The notes: a model not told the origin generated them from the letters alone. Counted from the stretch's first letter, positions 10,848-24,973 are shown. The stretch is DNA of 64,000 bases from Cyanophora paradoxa (GCA_004431415.1 QPMI01000005.1:1-64000); one strand, 5' to 3'. Made by a program: numbers and translations.

Positions 10848-11587
10848 ACGCCTGAACGCCTCGGATCCCTCCGCTCCCTCCCCGCCTCCGCCCCCGCCCC
10901 GCGCCCCGCCGCCCCGGCCCCCGGTCCGTGCACCACCCCGGAGCAGCCGGCCCCGCCCTCCCCTCACGCCCCCCCGCAGCGGCCCAGTACGACGTCTCCC
11001 TCTCGCCCTAGCAGACCTCGGCCGGCCACCTCGCCCTCGCCCTCAAGCTCCAGCTCGAGCAGGCCCGCCCCGGCCTCCGCGTCTTCCTCGACGTCGACGA
11101 CTCCCGCCTCGAGCTCCACCAGTGCGCCCCTCTGAGTCGGAGCGCTCGCCGCGCTCTCACCCCAGCCGGCCCCCCGCCCCGCAGGCTCGAGCGGATCATC
11201 GACGCCTCCGCGAGCGTCGTCCTCATCATCTCTCAGGGTCCGTGAGGCTGCCGCCACGTTCCTGCGGCGCCTAATCTTACGGTGCCGTGCAGACGTCCTG
11301 TCGAGCCACTACGTGCTGGGCGAGGTGCGGCACGCGGCGCGGGCGGGGAAGAACATCGTCCTCCTCCACGACGAGAAGTCCCTTCCCCGCTTCCTCGCCC
11401 GTGCGCCCCCGCCCCAGAACCACCCCGCCAGCCAACCGAATTTGATCGCCCCTCAGCGGGGGAGATCCCGTCCGACCTGCGGCTCGTGTTCGCGCGCGTG
11501 GCGATCCCGTGCTACGCCGAGGCGGCCTTCCGGCGGGTCAGCGTCCGGCTCCTGCTCGAGGCCTGCGACGAGGCCGCCCGCCGCTGA
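10848..11587 (+). pseudogene. TIR module of second LRR gene, cut off by two stop codons
   Basis: Continuation of the LRR gene in the same frame, with intact introns 10924-10979, 11122-11184, 11238-11292 and 11401-11456. Exons from 10017 total 447 codons including the final stop at 11585-11587. Only two internal stops occur: TGA at 10845 and TAG at 11009, the latter inside the first TIR strand (YDVSLS, then P and stop). The domain reads YDVSLS, FLDVDDSRLELHQ, SASVVLIISQDVLSSHYVLGE, GKNIVLLHDEK, a good TIR pattern with the expected Glu after SSHYVLG. It differs markedly from the TIR of the first copy although the LRR part is shared. Other genes here use TGA and TAG as normal stops, so codon reassignment is not supported. 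Recent pseudogenisation, readthrough or sequence error are the alternatives. Confidence 0.65.
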
Positions 11588-12239
11588 GTGCCCCGCCCGC
11601 CCGCCCCCCGGCCCCGTGCACCTCTTCGCAACCTTCTCATCGACCGCCGCCGCCGGCGTCAGTCTAGAGTCTTCGCCAAAGTCTTTCTCGCGAGTTCCCA
11701 AAGTCTCTTTTCTCCATTAATATTCGTCTTACGAAATTGCCCGCCCCCCTGCCCGGCTCCGGCCCGCCTCCCTCCCCGGCCCTTCCCTCCCCCCTCCTCC
11801 CTCCTCGAGGAGGCCGCGGGTGCTCTCGGGGCTCCCGAGGTTCAGCCCTCCTCCGCGAGGCCCCGCGCTCCGCATCCGCCAAAGTCTTAGATTTCCCTTC
11901 GAATTCGGTTGAATTGTTCAGGCGGCTGGACGTAATTTGTCTTTCCAAATTGTGATTCTTGTCTAGCGGTTCTGTCCTAGCTGCCTAAGAGTCTGTCTTT
12001 GATCATGAGTCTGTCTGTACGATGTTTTTCGGCGAGATCGACTGCCGCAGTGCGAGGGTAGCTCGGGCTCGCGATCGGGGCTCGGGTTAACGTTTGGCCG
12101 CCGGGCAGGCTCAGTGGGATGCCGGAATATATAAGACACAACGCTAACTAGAATAAGGACAAAACCATAGTGCACAGAAGAGCGAGAAATCGCGCTAGAG
12201 TCACGTCGCCCCCGGGGATCACTCGTGTACTAGAGAGAG
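11588..12239. other. intergenic between convergent genes
   Basis: Lies between the TIR exons (plus) and the end of the START gene (minus). CT-rich to about 11800, then AT-richer. 12127-12213 is the likely 3' UTR of the START gene and is repeated at 8096-8190. No gene seen. Confidence 0.6.
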
Positions 12240-15200
12240 TCACGCCGCTCCCGGGGGCAGGTGCGGGCGGGCGGGCTCCGCGGGGACCGTCGCGGGGCGG
12301 GCGCCGGAGCGCAGGCCCAGGCCCCCGAGCGAGGGGGCCGACTGCGTGACGGAGAGGTGCCCGGGGCCGCGCCCGTGGGGCCCCAGCCCGGCCCCGGCGC
12401 CGGCGCCGGCGGGCGGCGGTTCGGCTCCGGCGGGCGCCAGTATGCTGCTCCTCCGGCGCCCCCCGCCCGACGCAGAGGAGCGGCGTACCCCGTCCGCCGT
12501 GGACGCCCGCCTATTCCGCGGCGGGGGTACGTATCTGAGGCCCGGCGGGAGGTCGCCGGGCGGGGGGGGTAGGTCGCCGAAGGAGAGGCTCCCTGCGGAC
12601 GCGCTCATGCCGGCCTCGTGCCGCAGCCTCCGCGCCTCCGCCCGCGCGTTCGCAAAGTCCAGAGCCTGCCGTACCCCGGTCAAGGGGGGCGGGCGGGGTG
12701 AGACGGAGGCGGGGATGGGGGTACGCGCACCGCCTGGTGGACGGGGTCGAGGGGGGTAGAGACGCGGACGCGGCCGGCGGCGGTCTGGGCCCGGGGGGGA
12801 GAGGCCGAGCGGGAGTCCGGGGAGGGGGAGCGGGAGCCGCGCTCCCTGAGGAGCCGCATGGACGGGAGGGGTACCGCCATGTACTTCCGGAAGAGGCGGG
12901 CCCCCACGCCGCCCGACTTAAGCGGCCCTTTCGCCGCAGCCGCGGCGGCCGCCCTGCCCTCCTGCCCGGGGGCCGCGGGCCCCGCCCCCGCCCCCCGGTG
13001 CCGCGCCTTCTTGGCCTGGCGAGCGTTCGCCCAGCCCGTGAGGTTCAGCGGGTCCTCCTGTACCCGGGACCACCATCAGCGGACAGCAAACGGAATCAAA
13101 CAACAGCAAACAGCGGCGGGCGCGCCTCGCGCATCCTCTCCTCTTCGGCCTCGTCCTCTTCCTGGGCCGAGTTGGCGGCCGCCTCCTCCGCGCTGCTCCC
13201 CGAGCTGCTCTCCTCGCTCCACGCGCCGGCCCCGCCGCCGCCGCCCACCGCCTGCCGCAGCGGCGAGCCGTCCGAGCTGCGCCGCGGCGAACGAAGTGAG
13301 CCTCTGCGGACGCGCCGAAGGGAGGAGGGCGGCACCTCAGAAAGGCGGAGACCTCGGCGCCCTGCGCGGCCAGCTCGGCGAGCTTCATGAGGGACATGCG
13401 CCGCGACATGCGCCGCGCGGCGAGCTGCGCCACCGCCCCCGCGAGGCCCGGCGCCAGGCCAAGCGCCCCCGGGGCCGTCGCTGAGTGCTGCAGCTGCAGC
13501 TGCTGCAGGGCCGCCGGCGTCGCCACGCGCTCCGCGTCCGCCCGCGCCTCCGCCGCCGCCTGCCGCGCCAGCCTGCGCGCCACCGTCAGAAGAGGCCTCG
13601 TTCTCTAGCATTCACGGTGCAGTAGCTCTAGACGGCTACAGCTAGCGACGACCTGGCGCCGGGGCCGGTGCGGGGCCGGGCGGCTCGCACCGGCGGCGGC
13701 GGCGGAGGCGGCGCTCCTCGCGGGCGAGCTCCTCCGCGTCGAAGACCACGGGGCTCGCGTCCAGCAGCGCCTGCCCCCGCGATGAGGAGGAGGGCGCGGG
13801 CGGGCGGCGGGGGGGCCGGGCCCGGGGCCCCTCGGCGGGCGTTCTCTAGGCTCTTTAGGCTCTAGCGTCAAGTCCAGGTCCGGCCAGATTCAAGCCTCTT
13901 GGGGACGGCCGCCTGCAGGGCGCACCTGGAGGGCGCTCAGGCCGCTCGGCCGCTTCGGCGGGCCCGCCGGCGCCGTCTGCGAGGGGCGTGAGGGGCGGAA
14001 GAAGATTCGAGGGGGTAGAGAGAGGAAGGGGTCTGTTAGAGGAGGCTCAGTGGAGTCTCACTCACTTGGGGCGGGTTGAGGAGGACGGTGGATGCGAGGG
14101 AGGTGCCGGAGTAGGTGCGCGGCAGGCTCGCCGCCGTCGACGCCCGCCTGCACGCGGGCGGGTCAAGGACAGGTGGGCAGAGATGTAAGGGTAGACAGAG
14201 CGGCCAGCAAGCATCTTCTGTGCGGCGCAGCGCAGCGGGCGGGCGGGCGGGAGGACGGGCGGACCTGATGCCGGCGATGACAGCGCCCGGCGGGAGGAGG
14301 CTCGAGCCGGCGAGGCCATCGCTCGTCGAGGGCCGCCGCTGGTCCGGCTGCTGCCAGCTGAAGGAGTCGGGGCGAGAGCCCGGGACGGAGGCGGCGGCGG
14401 GGGGAGAAGCCGACGCCGCCGCCGCCGTTGTTGACGGGCGGGGCGCGGCGGCGCCGGCGGCGGCGGCGGGCGGCAGCGCGGGGCGGGGCTTGAGGGTCGC
14501 CAGGAGCCCCGCCGCGTCCGGGGCGGGGGCGGCCTCCAGGGAGGCAGCGCTCCCGATCGAGGGCGCCGCCTTCCCAGGGCCGGGGGACCGCTGGCCCCTC
14601 TGCACGCCCGCCGGCCCCTGCCCCTGCGGCGACTTCGCTGCGGCCGCCCGCGCGGCCCCGGCCGCCGCCGCGACCGGCGACGGGGAGGAGGGGGAAGGGG
14701 AGGGGAACGGTCGCCTGCAACGTCGAGCGGCTGCGGCGCGGCGAGCCGCGCCGCTTTCCTCGACGGCTGCGCCGACTCGGGCGGCCCCGGCAACGGCTGC
14801 GGCGACGGCGCGTCGGCGTCCGGCCCCGGGGAGGGCACGCGCGCCCTCTCGGGGTCCGCCTGCGGCTCGCGGGGCGCCGCCGCCTCGCGGGGCTCGGATT
14901 CCGTACCCCCCCGCGGGGCCTCCCCCCCGGGTCCCTCTGCGCCCTCGTGCGGCGGGGCGGGGCGCGGGTCCCCCGGCTCGTCCTCCTCGGAGCCAGTGGG
15001 CGACGGCTGCCCCGACGAGGACCCCGGAAGGAACGACACCAGCGATTTCATCCCCCGGATCTTGCCGCGTACCCGTCAGCTCACGAGCGAGGAAACGCGC
15101 GGGAACAAGCAAGAGCGTGCTCGGACCTTCTTCAGGGCCCCCTGGATGTGCCGCGACTCAGAGACGAGGGAGCGGGGGGGGAAGAGCCCGCCCTTGATCC

Positions 15201-18200
15201 ACTGCCAGGGGCATCACCGCGGCCCGCGAGGCGGGGTACGGGGCCCGCAGAGCCCGGCCGGGGTACACACCTTCCCGCAGTTGGACAGGTACTCGATCCT
15301 AAGGGCGTACCCGATCTGCAAAGCGGGGAGGGGGGCGGCGCTGAGGAAGGGCGGGGGAGGAAGGCAAGAGGGGTACGGCAAAGCCTGCCTGCTGCGGCGC
15401 CAGCATACGCCGCGCGAAGTAATGTTCCGCCGTCACGCGCGATAGGACGCCCTTACCGGGCGGGACGTCACGGTGGGCGTGACGTCACGGGGAGGGGAAG
15501 CATAGGAGGGGGGTAGGATACCTTGACGTCCATCTGGATGACGTACGTCAGCTCGCTGCTGCGCTCGTCGACCTCCCGAACGATGAAGCCCTGCCGCCCC
15601 GCGCCCCGCCCTGTCAGAAGGCCCTCTTTCTAGCGCTCCCGAGTCGAGACGCGAGCTAGCGGAGCTGCGTTGCGCTGGAAGGGAGACATCGATAGCCGCG
15701 TCCCGCCGCGCCCCGCCGCTCGGCGTATCCCCGCCCCCTCTCGCTCCCCGCCCCGCCCCGCCCCGCCCCGCCGCGCGGCGCACCCCCTTGAAGACGTGCG
15801 CCCGGATGAACTGCCCCTCCACCTTGACTGCGCGCCCCGATTCAGAACAGCGCAGCTCCGCGGAAAAAGAGAAGCAGGGTAAAGCAGGGTTAAGCGGAGC
15901 ACCCTTCTTGTGGATGACGGATCGGTAGGCGATCACGAACATGCGCGCGTGCAGGTCGCGCTGCAGAGAGAGGGAGCCGTGTCAGCGGGACCGGCGCCCG
16001 CCCGCCCTCTCGCCCCAGAGCCCGGCAGCCAGACGGGTGCTGGCGCCCACCTGGACGGTGGCGACGAGGACCATGTTGCGGGGGAGGTGACCCGGGAGCA
16101 GGTTCGTCTCCTCCACGTAGTCGACCCGCGTCGTCCGCTCCAGCTCGTCCACCACCCCGCACCGCAGCGCCAGCTGCGCGGGGGGTACCGGAGTCAGTGA
16201 GTTTAGCTAAGGAAGCTAGATAGAAAGCTTCTTGGAAGATAAGCTTAGATCTATGAGATCTGAGCTCCGCTACCGGATCTACGAGATCTAATCTAGGGAT
16301 CAAATTCAAGGATGGTCGGAGCTAGCTCGCGCGGGGCCGCCCGCCGGCCAGCCCGCCGCCCAAGATGAGCTTAGATGTGTGGGATCTGTCTTAGGGGGCT
16401 CGGAATCCACGAGATCTAATCCAGGGATCAAATTCGAGGACGGACGCACCTTGTCCCACTTGGTGCGGCTCGTGGGGTCCCATAGGAAGTTCGCCGTCCG
16501 CCACGCCGGCGCCTGCGCGCACGTTCAGAGATCCGTTCTGGCCGGCTAGCTAACGAGCCCGGCCGGGAGGGCGCGCTGACGCTGTTCGAGACTCTAGCTA
16601 TAGCTATGGAAGCTTCTGAGACTCTATAGAAATGGAAACTAAGGAAGCTTTTAATGTAGACGAGCGGGCGGGCGGGGCGGGCGGGCGGCGCGGGCGGAGC
16701 GGACGGACCGGGATGATGAGGGCGGACTTGAGGATGGGGGGCCGGTTCGGGAGGGGGTCCTCCCGGTGCATGCGCCGGATCTGGGGGGCGGGGGCGCGTG
16801 AGGGGCGCGTGAGGGGCGCGCGAGGGACGCCCGGGCGTGGGTAGGTAGCCCGGGTGGAGGCCGGCGGATTTGAGTCCGGCGTGAGCGCATAAGGAGCGGC
16901 ACGGCGTGGAAGATGGCCCGGGGGCGAGTGGATTGCGAGGGGTCGAGAGCCCGCCGGGGGTAGAGGCCCGCGGGTGAGGGCCTGACCTTCTCGCCCGGGA
17001 GGGGCCCGTGGTCCGTCCAGAGCAGATCGGCGCCCGAGAACTGCGGGGAGGAGTCAGCTCGGGCCTAAAGAGAGGCGGATGCCATGCAAGGCCCCGAAGC
17101 AAGCCAAGCTAGGTTCTCGGGCCTCGGATCGCAGCCGCCGCCGCCCGCCCGGCCTCCCTCCCTCGCTCACCTCGCGGCGGACGTCGAGGAGGGCGTCGGC
17201 CGCCTCCCGCTTGTAGTACTCCTTCGCGTACATCGTCTGCTCCGGCTGCGCGGGCGCGGGCAGAGCGGGGCGGCTCGGCTCGGGTCGGGGGGGCGCCGGC
17301 GAGCGAGCGAGCCTGGGGGCGGGCCGGGGGCCGGGGGCCGGGGCGGGGCGGCGCGGGGCGGGCCGGGCCGCGGCGCGCAAGCGTGGCGTGGGGCGGCTAG
17401 CTTCCTTTCTAGCAGCCGCGGGCTCCGGCTAGCTTTCGGCTCGGGGGCCGCGAGCGGAGCTCGGGGGCGAGCGAGCGCGGGCGCAGGGCTCCTGAGCGAG
17501 CCGGGGGTCGGGCGTCGCGCGGCTAGCTTGCTAGCAGCCGCGAGCCCCGCCCAGCTTCATCTCGCCCTCGACCGTAGGCGCGCTCACGCGCCGTGGCGAC
17601 CCTCTTCGAGCCGATAGATAGAATAAAGGTCTAGATCTAGATAGAAGAAGGTCTAGATCTAGAAAGAATAAAAACAGATAAAAGTCTAGATAGATAGATC
17701 TAGATACTCGCGGCTCTTGTAAAAGAATCTTATAGAATCTTAAGAATCTGTAGATAGATCTAGACCTCCCCCTTGAAAACGCGCACCGTGGCGACCTTCT
17801 TGGCGCCGTGCGCCTCGCCGCGGTCCACGCCGAGGAACAGCACGTGCGCCATGTCGAACCTGGGCGGAGAGTAAAGTAAGCTAAGACCAAGAAGGCCAAA
17901 GACTAGGTAAGCCAAGCTGTAAAGGCTAAGAGCAGAGAGTAAGCCAAGCTGTCGAGGCTAAGAGCGGAGAGTAAAGCAAGCTAAGACCAGGCTATCGAGG
18001 CCAGGCAGAGGCGGACCGGGGGGTGCCCTCCTCGGCGGCCGGGCCCTCCGGCTCCTCCCACGAGGGCGAGACGAGCCGCTCGGCCCACTTCAAAAAGTCC
18101 TTGGCAAGGGCCCGCCCGCTCTTCATGAAGGCTCGGAAGAGGCCCATCTCGTTCATGCAGAGCACTGCGCGCCGCGCGGCGTCGGGTGAGGCGGGGGCGC

Positions 18201-18690
18201 CGGCGGGACGGCGGCCCCGCTCCGCTACACGGACCGTCCTTGTCGACGAAGTACGAGGGGCTGACCTCCTCTCGGATGCGGTAGAACGCAAAGCACTCCT
18301 CCCTGCCGCGCCCCGGCCATCGGCTCGCGCCAGGGCCCGGCGAGCCGACCCGGCGAGGCGCACCGGGGGAGAGTCTCCAGCTCGATCTCCAGCAGCGCGG
18401 CGACGTCCTGCGGGCGTGCGGATCGGCTCGGGCGCCCGGACCCTAGGGGCTGGGCGGGGCGGGACCTTGGCCAGGAGGACCTTGCGGCCCGAGCGCTCCG
18501 CAAAGCGCAGCAGGCGCGGGGCCGGTAGGTCGGCGTGGCTGAACTCCAGGGTTCCCTGGAGTAGCTAAGTCAGCGAGGCGCGCCGCGGCAGGCTGGGGCC
18601 GAGCTGGCTGGCCTGCTTGTCGGAGAGATTGACCTCCATGTCGCCATGGTGCGGCACGCCGCTGGGGCCGTGCCTCCTGGTGACCTGCAT
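12240..18690 (-). CDS. START-domain lipid-binding protein with long disordered tail
   Basis: Minus-strand gene. Resolved exons, 5' to 3': 18690-18634, 18555-18466, 18407-18364, 18302-18235, 18164-18017, 17859-17766, 17236-17171, 17040-16987, 16780-16709, 16512-16450, 16173-16051, 15960-15903, 15827-15784, 15590-15522, 15315-15271, 15156-15127, then a long exon from 15060. The central part matches a START lipid-transfer fold: NFLWDPTSRTKWD, VDYVEETNLLPGHLPRN, MFVIAYRSVIHKK, GFIVREVDERSSELTYVIQM. The N-terminal 150 or so residues (RKVLLAK, DVAALLEIELE, PSYFVDKD) are not recognised. The C-terminal third is low-complexity and Ser/Pro/Ala-rich, with segments such as LFRKYMAVPLPSMRLLRERG, and ends PPGAA at 12240. 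Exons between 15.0 and 12.9 kb are only partly resolved. The ligand cannot be read from sequence; sterol or phospholipid is inferred from the family. Start may instead be the Met at 18639. Confidence 0.7.
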
Positions 18691-19070
18691 GCTTTCTCAG
18701 CCTCGCGATGAGTCTCTGCGCATCCCTAACCCCGCGTGTTTCCTCGGCTGCTCACGGTGGGTGCCTTGCGGCTCGGAGCAGGCGTGTTGCTGTTCCCCCG
18801 GTCGCGCTGCCGGCCCTGAGGGTCCGCCATTGCTGCGGGACGAGGACCTACTCTGCGAATCCTATGCTACGACGAAAGCGGGCTGGAAACGCTCGTCATT
18901 GCCCGAGCCCGGCGCCGCCTCTCAGCGCCGCGCGACAGCTCTTTGTCGATCAGTTCTGCTAGCTAATAAAAACGGGGCGCCGAGGCTGGGGTCGCTGAGT
19001 CGAAGCCTCCGAGAAAAGAAAGAGGAGCCTCCACGAGTCGAACCCGCCCAGACAGTCGTTCAAAAGGCCT
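18691..19070. promoter_or_regulatory. divergent promoter region, START gene / ADA2
   Basis: About 380 bp between the two start codons, transcribed outward in both directions. No TATA box stands out. Confidence 0.5.
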
Positions 19071-21195
19071 ATGGAGCCCCCCGAGACTCCCGCGGACGGC
19101 AGAGCCGCCGTGCAACAGCCGATGGACATCGCTGGCCGGCCGAGCGACGACGGCCCGCGCGAGCCGCTCGGGCGCTGTTCCCTTTGCGCCGCGGAGCTGT
19201 ATGCGCGGGACCTCGTCGTCGAGTGTGGTTCGTACGCCCGGATGCCCGCACAGCTCGCACTCACTCCTGCCCAGCCGAGTGCCTGGACGTGCGGCTGTGC
19301 TTCCAATGCTTCCTGGCGAGCAAGGAGGGCGCGGGACACAAGGCGGTGCACATGTACACACGCATCGAGAACGCGAACTTCCCGCTCCTCTCGGACGACT
19401 GGTGCGCATGCGTCGGGCACTCGGGGCTGCTCGACGCTCACCTTGCGCAGGGGCGCCGACGAGGAACTGGCACTTCTAGAGGCGCTTGAGCGGCACGGCA
19501 TCGGGCCCTGGCAGACTGTCGCCGAGGAGGTGCGCTAACAGGGCGTTCGAATTCAGACGCGGAGGTCCGGCAGCTAAGACCGCCGAATCAGGTCGGCACG
19601 AAGACGTGGTGGGAATGCGAACGGCACTACGCGCAAACATACCTTCAGGGCATGAGCGCCCCTCTTCCTGTGCATAATTTTCCAGCATCTCATCTTTGCT
19701 CGGGTTCTAAGAACCGTGCAGGATTTCGAGAAAGCTTTCGGTGGAATCGGGACGCCCGTGAAACCGCGTGAGCAGCAGGCCGAGCGGCCAGCACCTCTTG
19801 CCGAGCAAAGGTGGGATCGTCCAAGAGGCCAGCAAGGATCGAAACGCCCGTCAAAAAAGCCCCGCTCACATCTGGCAGTGAGTTTCTGCTTGCGCCATCT
19901 TTGACGTGTTCTCAGTGCTGCTGTGCAGCAAGGGGAGGAGGATGGATGCTACCATCCAGACGTTCGAGGATACATGCCGAAACGTGGAGACTTCGATACA
20001 GAATGGGCCAACGATGCTGAGGTTGTTATTCAGGTCAGCTTTTTCGGACAATAAAGCCCAGGATCATTTTGACCTTCTTGCCAGGATATTGCATTCGACC
20101 CCTCGGACGGCCCCAGGGACCGAGGTGCAGACACATTCTTTCTTGGCTATGCTCTTGTCCAAACATTTTCTGCAGCGCTCAAGCTGGAGGTGCTGCATGC
20201 ATACAATGCAAAATTGACGGAGCGGGAGTTCAGGAAGACGTTCCTGATCGAAAGAGGGCTGCTGGACTTGAAGAAACAGCATGCAGCAGAGAGACGGAGA
20301 GGCAAGGATGATCGCGATACATTGGTGCGAATGAAGCCATTTGCCAGGTTTCACGCAGCAAAAGAGCACGAGGCATTATTCCACGGTCTTGTAGGTTTGT
20401 GTTATTCCCAATTCGTTTTGGGCTGGCATTGCCCTGACACATCTCAGAGGAGCGCAAGCTCAGAGGAGAGATAGCAAGGCTGCAGCGGTATCGGAGGCTG
20501 GGCATTCGATCACTTGCTGAGACACACGCCTACGAGAATGATCGCCGGAAGAGGGTGAGCTCTAACATGTGGACTTTGCCTAATGTCTGATCCTGTTTTG
20601 TAGGAGATTGAGGCAGATGAAAAGAAGGCGAAGTGCTTCATGAAGCTTGGCTCCAGTTCAGTCACTCAATCTTCTGGAACGACCAGTGCCAGGCGCTCGA
20701 CCAAGGTGTGTGTCAAACTTTCGTGGCAGCAGATTCTTGCTCACACTTCGTGCAGGGAGAGCCCCTGCTTATGCTTGGTGCGGATGCCGATAACAACAAA
20801 CGAAGGAAGAAGAAGGGAAAGGGACCCAGTCTGCCCCCCCTAGCTCTCCACGGACTTCCGGGCGAGGATCAGCTGGAGCCTGAGGAGTTGGCCTTGTGCT
20901 CTCAACTCCACATGCTTCCAGAGCAGGCGTGTTGACGTATTCCAGATCTCGCGCATGCAGTCCTCCTCGTCTCTGACCCAGATGCACACAGTACCTGCTC
21001 GCGAAGGACGCGCTCATCTGTGCAGACACTCCAACTGGAAAGTGCTCAGCAGCGGATGCTGTTAAGATCCTTGCACGCCGACTGGGTGCTTTGCTTGCGG
21101 ACTATCATTCTTGTTGCGTCTGACCCTTTCTTCTAGATGCTGGGCGGGCAACAAGCATCCACAACTTGCTCATCTCGAAGGGGTGGATCGAGTAG
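19071..21195 (+). CDS. ADA2: Transcriptional adapter ADA2
   Basis: Twelve exons (19071-19227, 19275-19401, 19451-19529, 19592-19669, 19722-19877, 19929-20033, 20085-20394, 20448-20554, 20604-20705, 20756-20926, 20992-21085, 21137-21195) give 514 aa with the frame closing. Domain order is that of ADA2: a ZZ zinc finger (CSLC, CAEC, LCFQC, GHKAVH) at residues 40-85, a SANT/Myb domain ([20 protein letters not shown]), the ADA2 core signature [13 protein letters not shown] and [11 protein letters not shown], and a C-terminal SWIRM domain ([28 protein letters not shown]). In the known family ADA2 bridges GCN5 and ADA3 in nuclear SAGA/ADA histone acetyltransferase complexes. Intron 20927-20991 has a GC donor. 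Exon 10 has a near-identical orphan copy at 52.2 kb. Divergent with the START gene. Confidence 0.92.
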
Positions 21196-21400
21196 CACAG
21201 ATACTGGAACCTTTTTGTGCAAACCTTTGTCATGTCCACTGGGCTCGAGGTTGCAATTGCTCTGAGCATGACGCGTTGGTGCCGACCCCGAATTTAAATC
21301 GAGCGCTATATAGCTAGCTCGAGCGCTAGCTGCATATGCATGCATGCGCCACTTGCGCGCAGTACTAGTCGGCTGCGCATGCGGGTGACTGCAGCTGGCC

Positions 21401-21625
<225 letters not shown>

Positions 21626-21635
21626 TGGGCGTCCG

Positions 21636-21671
21636 GACGATATCGATATCGATATCGATATCGATATCGAT
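21636..21671 (+). repeat. (ATATCG)n array
   Basis: Six or so tandem GATATC/ATCGAT units directly after the AT repeat, forming overlapping palindromes. Confidence 0.9.
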
Positions 21672-21917
21672 GCCATGATGGTGCAAGTGCTAGCGCTAGT
21701 CCGACGGTCACTGAGTGGCATCTACGGCGCACTAGCCTAGTAGCGGTCGGTGCGTCGAAGCTGGTCTAGCCCTCGAGCTTGATCTGCGGTGCTGAGAATC
21801 GCCCGGCCGCGAAGGCAGTTACTAAGGAGCGAGGACCGGGGGTACGTCGCTCGTGAGCAGGGCGTGAGTCAGGCACGACTTCCCGCGCCGCGCCGAGCGA
21901 CGCCAACCGCCGCCGCG

Positions 21918-24116
<2,199 letters not shown>

Positions 24117-24581
24117 ACATCCGATGTATAGATTCCTTACTATGTTGATGGTACAATAAACCGAGTCCTCATGAAAATGCTCGAAATTCCTGCAGTCAGC
24201 TAGCTGTGGGCTTTCAGGATGAGGATTGATGCATGGAAGCGCATGCATGTGTACATTGGAGTGCTGTTCTTGTGTAGGTTTCCTTGTTACACTTCCTAGG
24301 GTTCACAGAAATAAGCTGCAACACTCAAACTGGAACCAGAGTTCAATAGCATAGTATATGTGGAGAAGATATGGACGCGCGACAGTGCTGTGAGTGTTAC
24401 GAAAGGACGAAAGCAAGGGGATGCATGATGGGAGCATGACGGGAAGGAATACAAAACAACGAGGAAAGGTCTTAAAAAAGGACTGCATGCCCCGTATGTA
24501 CATGAAATGGGTTCTGTGAGCGGATCCAGAAGTGTTACTAAAGTACAGGAGTTTCTGCAGGTCGAAGCTGGAGCTGCCGAA
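24117..24581. other. 3' flanks of convergent genes
   Basis: AT-balanced sequence between the squalene monooxygenase stop and the minus-strand endosulfine stop; no gene seen. Confidence 0.5.
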
Positions 24582-24973
24582 CTATCGCGGTTGCTCCTGC
24601 GGTTGACCTTCCGATCCGCCCGGATGCGACGTCGGGAAAGGATGGTCCTTGCCAACATTCGCGTCCTGCGTGTGGCCGGTGGCCTTTGCCTGCGCCCAGT
24701 CCGCCGAGTCGAAGTACTTCCGATCCTGAGAAACCGCGGCATCGCGGCGTCATTAGCGGAAGCAGCAAGTCGAGAGCCGCTAAGCGATGTTGCCTAGGCG
24801 GCACATTCCCTGGGCGACACGCCGCGCAGGAACGCGCCGCTCGGCGCCAGGTGGCCGCGCAGGATCACAAGCGATGGCCGCACCTTTGCTTCCAGCTTCT
24901 TTTGCAGCAATGCCTTGTTATTCGGCAAGTTGCCGTACTTCTTCTTGAACATCTCCTCCTGCAAGTGGCTCAT
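24582..24973 (-). CDS. Endosulfine family protein (ENSA/ARPP19/Igo type)
   Basis: Two recognisable minus-strand exons: 24973-24884 (MSHLQEEMFKKKYGNLPNN, then KALLQKKLEAK) and 24725-24582 (DRKYFDSADWAQAKATG, then a polar tail ending at the stop 24584-24582), joined in phase 0 across a 158-nt intron with a GTGCGG donor. This gives about 77 aa. The core matches the endosulfine motif, whose FDSxD serine is phosphorylated by Greatwall kinase to make the protein an inhibitor of PP2A-B55 during mitosis or quiescence. Canonical members have FDSGDY; here it is FDSADW, with the acceptor Ser kept. A further upstream exon is possible: an ATG on the minus strand at 25133 with MAACSCRK, or the frame upstream of MSHLQ (NPIDS). 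The start is therefore uncertain. Confidence 0.75.

Noticed and set aside
10845-11011. Alternative genetic code reading TGA and TAG as sense
   Set aside because: Conserved genes in this window end in TGA (TIM14, UBE2G) and TAG (ADA2, NFS1, squalene monooxygenase) exactly where their families end.
14036-15197. Long open frames on both strands with Ala/Arg/Gly composition
   Set aside because: GC-rich shadows of the disordered part of the START gene; no domain and no splice support.
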